IMG/VR virus record: IMGVR_UViG_3300012923_000015 | Coordinates: 1 to 21,950 of that record | Reading direction: 5' to 3' (one strand) | Source of the DNA: a virus | DNA: 21,950 bases | In this document: positions 19,456 to 21,950 of the stretch, in pieces | Position numbering within the stretch: the stretch's first letter is position 1 | Layout: every line of letters starts with the position of its first letter | Notes under the pieces: model-generated | The model's database searches: none | The model's input: only the letters and a program-made list of their open reading frames with translations | What the model was told of the DNA's origin: nothing | Position numbers and translations under genes: made by a program

Positions 19456-21728
19456 AAAAACTACTTCTAGTTATATTTTTATTATTACTGTTTACATTTA
19501 GTGTTCACGCTCAGAACACTAACGTAACTGCGACTATTACTGATGCTGGGGGACAGACGTGGAATAATGGTACATACACGTTTAATTTCATTCCGAAGCC
19601 TCAGTTTAACGGCTCTTATAGACTAAGCGGGGCGCCGTATACATCGGTCCCTGTAACAGGTTCTCTTAGCTCCGTCGGGGCTTTTACAAGCGTACCTGTT
19701 CCGGATAATAATTTAATAACCCCGACAGGAACTCAGTGGACTGTTACGGTGTGTGCTCAGACTCAGTTTATTTGCTTTACATCAGGGTTTCTTACTATAA
19801 CCGGCGCTTCTCAGACTATTACTAGTAGTGTTATCCCTCCTGCGATTTCTACTACCTGCGGTCCTGGAGCAGTAGCGTATGCCGATTCGGAAGTAAATTG
19901 TAGTATTGGGGGGCAGTATTATAATTTAACGAGTTTAGGGAGTAGACAGTGTACAGCCGTAACAGGAAATGCTTGTACTACTTGGACTTCAGCAGGCGGG
20001 GGCATCACGGTAGCTAGCTTGCCTGGGGGAAATCAAATCTATGCTGCTACTTCTTGTCCTGCATCTACGCCACAATGCTTCCAGGTATTCGACGATGTGC
20101 AAATGTCGGAAAATGCCACATGGACGAACGCCTCTACCACTGTCACAACCATTGCGAATGACCCAGCGTTCGTAGCCGGAGATGTGGGCAAGATTGAGTT
20201 CGGGGCAGGGAATTGTCCCGGCACGAGCGTGAACTGTACTTATATGGTTCCGCAGGGAACAATTCTTACCGTTGTCAGTGCCCACAACGTCACTGTATCA
20301 GTGGCCGCTACCGCTAGCAGTCCCGCAACGGTTAATATCAACAATTTCTTCTGGGGACATGATGACGGGGCGCAGTTGGTGGCAGCATTCGCCGCGCTAT
20401 TTCCTTATACCTTCGGAAGCACGCAGCTTTTAACGCAGCCACAGAAAACACTAAGGCTGCCATGCGGGATGATGTTCACAAGCCTTCCGCCATTTATCGT
20501 GGGCGCCGCTGGTGGAACAAATCCAGCGAACAATGGCGGCGGCTTGGTTGGTTGCGGTGGCCCGTCTGTGACCATAGTCATTCCATTACCGAAAATGAAC
20601 TGCAACGTATCCACTTTTATAGGTTGCATGTTTTCAAACGGCATGATCCCGATTGCCAATCCCGGCAATATACTAGTCGGTTGGCACGTGCGCGATATCA
20701 CCTTTTGGGGTGGCGGAACAGATGTTAAGGATGCCGCAGCGACGTACTCGAATCCAGCCAACGCTATCGTAATCAACACGTTCGACGAACTCGATAACGT
20801 CTGGGTAATTGGCTGGGTTTGGAATTCGAGCAACACTGTCGGGATTTTTAACAACGGCGGCGTGATGACCAATTCTGGCTCTTTTGGAGGCGGGGTGACT
20901 AATTGTAAGTTTTCCGGTTCGGTGGCTGTGGGTGCGGTCATATATGGCGGTGGTTGCGGGAATAGTCCTGGTCATATTGGGTTTGTAGTATCCAATACCT
21001 CGGTAGGAGCAATGGTTAGTAGTTACGGAGTATCCATAACTAATTCAGCGAGCTTAACTGCCGGTATATGGAATGATTATGGAAGCGCTATAATCTCTTC
21101 CACATTTATTTCAGGCGGGTTTGGCTACCTGCACGGCACACTAACCGGACAGAACGGAGGAGGGAATAGTGCATTGACGGTTTCGGGCGGTGTCGTCCAT
21201 CTTGCTGCGGCTCGAATTGATGCTACGTCAGGAGCGCCAATCAACATAAGCGCTGGAACAATCTATGATGACTGCGGGAACATCTTTGCGGATACCCCAA
21301 CCGCTCTCGTGATCTCCGGTGGCAGTATAATCGGTACCTGCTCACTCTCGCAGCAGGCTACAAATACCGCTGTCGCTAGTCGAAACACCAGCCTTGGCAC
21401 CACGGCACTTCTGCCCGCTGTTCGCTGGCCAGGGCCGAATATCACGATTGAACTTTACGCCTACGATTCCGCCGCTGGCGCAAGCTGCGCAGGTAACACG
21501 ACTGTCACCTGGACGATCTCCTACACAGACCCAACCGGAACAGCTCAAACCAGCACGGCGGTTGAGACCATTGCTACGAACGGCGGTGCGACTGGTGCCG
21601 ACTCCCTGAGAGTCACGTTTCCGATCAGCGTGAATCCCAATACGGCGATCAACTACTCCACCGTCTATGCCATTGGCGGCAGCTGTAGTCCCGGACCCAG
21701 CTACGCCGCAAATTTGAAGGTGATCTAA
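19452..21728 (+). CDS. Tailspike/fibre with Sec signal peptide and beta-helix region
   Basis: The product is 758 aa from GTG 19452, which overlaps the previous TGA and has GGTGGAG about 9-10 nt upstream. Residues 1-20 (MKKLLLVIFLLLLFTFSVHA) are a clear Sec signal peptide, with cleavage expected before Q21. Residues 22-140 form a beta-sandwich (VTATITDAGGQTWNNGTYTF). Around 210-350 the pattern TWTNASTTVTTIANDPAFVA, DVGKIEFGAG, HDDGAQLVAAFAAL and TLRLPCGMMF is typical of pectate-lyase-like right-handed beta-helix spikes. A C-terminal beta-sandwich ends SYAANLKVI. It would bind or cut surface polysaccharide; the catalytic residues are not identified. Composition shifts near 20000 and again near 21170 suggest domain exchange. 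A virion protein with a Sec signal is unusual. Confidence 0.75.
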   Translation: MKKLLLVIFLLLLFTFSVHAQNTNVTATITDAGGQTWNNGTYTFNFIPKPQFNGSYRLSGAPYTSVPVTGSLSSVGAFTSVPVPDNNLITPTGTQWTVTVCAQTQFICFTSGFLTITGASQTITSSVIPPAISTTCGPGAVAYADSEVNCSIGGQYYNLTSLGSRQCTAVTGNACTTWTSAGGGITVASLPGGNQIYAATSCPASTPQCFQVFDDVQMSENATWTNASTTVTTIANDPAFVAGDVGKIEFGAGNCPGTSVNCTYMVPQGTILTVVSAHNVTVSVAATASSPATVNINNFFWGHDDGAQLVAAFAALFPYTFGSTQLLTQPQKTLRLPCGMMFTSLPPFIVGAAGGTNPANNGGGLVGCGGPSVTIVIPLPKMNCNVSTFIGCMFSNGMIPIANPGNILVGWHVRDITFWGGGTDVKDAAATYSNPANAIVINTFDELDNVWVIGWVWNSSNTVGIFNNGGVMTNSGSFGGGVTNCKFSGSVAVGAVIYGGGCGNSPGHIGFVVSNTSVGAMVSSYGVSITNSASLTAGIWNDYGSAIISSTFISGGFGYLHGTLTGQNGGGNSALTVSGGVVHLAAARIDATSGAPINISAGTIYDDCGNIFADTPTALVISGGSIIGTCSLSQQATNTAVASRNTSLGTTALLPAVRWPGPNITIELYAYDSAAGASCAGNTTVTWTISYTDPTGTAQTSTAVETIATNGGATGADSLRVTFPISVNPNTAINYSTVYAIGGSCSPGPSYAANLKVI
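19497..19518 (+). repeat. Dispersed dyad element, copy 4
   Basis: TTTAGTGTTCA-CGCTC-AGAACA lies inside the signal-peptide coding part of the fibre gene at 19452 (codons for FSVHAQN). The palindrome here runs AGTGTTC-N7-GAACACT. It is the least perfect right arm of the four copies (AGAAC in place of TGAAC). Confidence 0.35.
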
Positions 21729-21950
21729 ATGTTAAGACGCCTTCTTTTTGCTCTGTTCTTGACTCCATTCATCGTCCTGGCGCAAATCCCCCTAAGACCA
21801 AGAGTGACGCCAGCAGCTCCTAAATCGTCTGTTCCGTCGAGTGCGTTCCGTGGGGATGTGATCGTGCCTATCACGAAAGCTGAACGTGCGCAGATGGCGC
21901 GGACACATAAGATTATTTGGAAACACATCTATCTCAGACTCCCAATAAAC
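21729..21950 (+). CDS. Secreted or virion protein, partial at right edge
   Basis: The ATG at 21729 follows the preceding stop directly, with AAGGTGA about 6 nt upstream; the frame is open for 74 codons to the window end. Residues 1-18 (MLRRLLFALFLTPFIVLA) are a Sec signal peptide ending in AQ, like the other fibre genes. The mature part starts proline-rich (QIPLRPRVTPAAPKSSVPSS) and then becomes basic (TKAERAQMARTHKIIWKHIY). The fold is not visible in this fragment. It completes a run of three fibre-region genes with signal-peptide-like segments. Confidence 0.65.
   Translation, partial: MLRRLLFALFLTPFIVLAQIPLRPRVTPAAPKSSVPSSAFRGDVIVPITKAERAQMARTHKIIWKHIYLRLPIN

Overview
This window is part of a tailed double-stranded DNA phage genome. 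It holds a nearly complete virion-structure and packaging block, read rightwards (about 2.2-21.95 kb), and a short leftward block of small early-type genes (1-1856). Several features suggest a short-tailed (podovirus-like) phage: a portal of about 620 codons, a scaffold and capsid cluster, a P22 gp10-like tail-hub candidate, and no tape-measure gene between capsid and fibres. The host is probably a Gram-negative-type bacterium, since there is a lipoprotein with a clean lipobox and there are Sec and Tat signals. The signal peptides that end in AQ and the fibre style recall soil bacteria such as Acidobacteriota, but that is a weak inference. TGA is mostly used as a stop inside start/stop overlaps, so the standard bacterial code is the sensible reading.

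Left block (minus strand, 1-1856): five small genes. Two neighbours are related zinc-ribbon-like proteins, and one of these runs off the left edge. Between 577-807 and 1857-2234 lie AT-rich control regions with TTGACA boxes, a repeated TAAGTTATTGATTC element and several dyads. A good rightward promoter at 2186-2214 starts the structural block.

Right block: a Tat-signal ORF carrying a fragment of the major capsid protein (2235), small terminase (2636), two small genes, a non-coding stretch with a long inverted repeat (3826-4059), large terminase (4060), a holin-like and lipoprotein cassette (5781-6594), portal interrupted by one in-frame TGA (6594-8465), scaffold candidate (8660), head protein (9420), decoration-like protein (9981), major capsid protein (10551), a zinc-ribbon protein (11522), a free-standing LAGLIDADG homing endonuclease (11823), a second decoration-like gene (12283), a tandem zinc-ribbon pair (12964, 13165), a virion protein (13353), an M15-type endolysin (13933), a PurD-like ATP-grasp ligase (14323), and then tail/fibre genes (15610 to the end). 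The last three fibre-type genes contain Sec signal peptides, one of them inside the protein.

The most unusual points are the Tat-signal/capsid-fragment fusion, the run of fibre proteins carrying export signals, the in-frame TGA in a conserved part of the portal, the ATP-grasp ligase beside the endolysin, and a four-copy dyad element (TTTAGTGTTCA-N5-TGAAC) scattered through the block.
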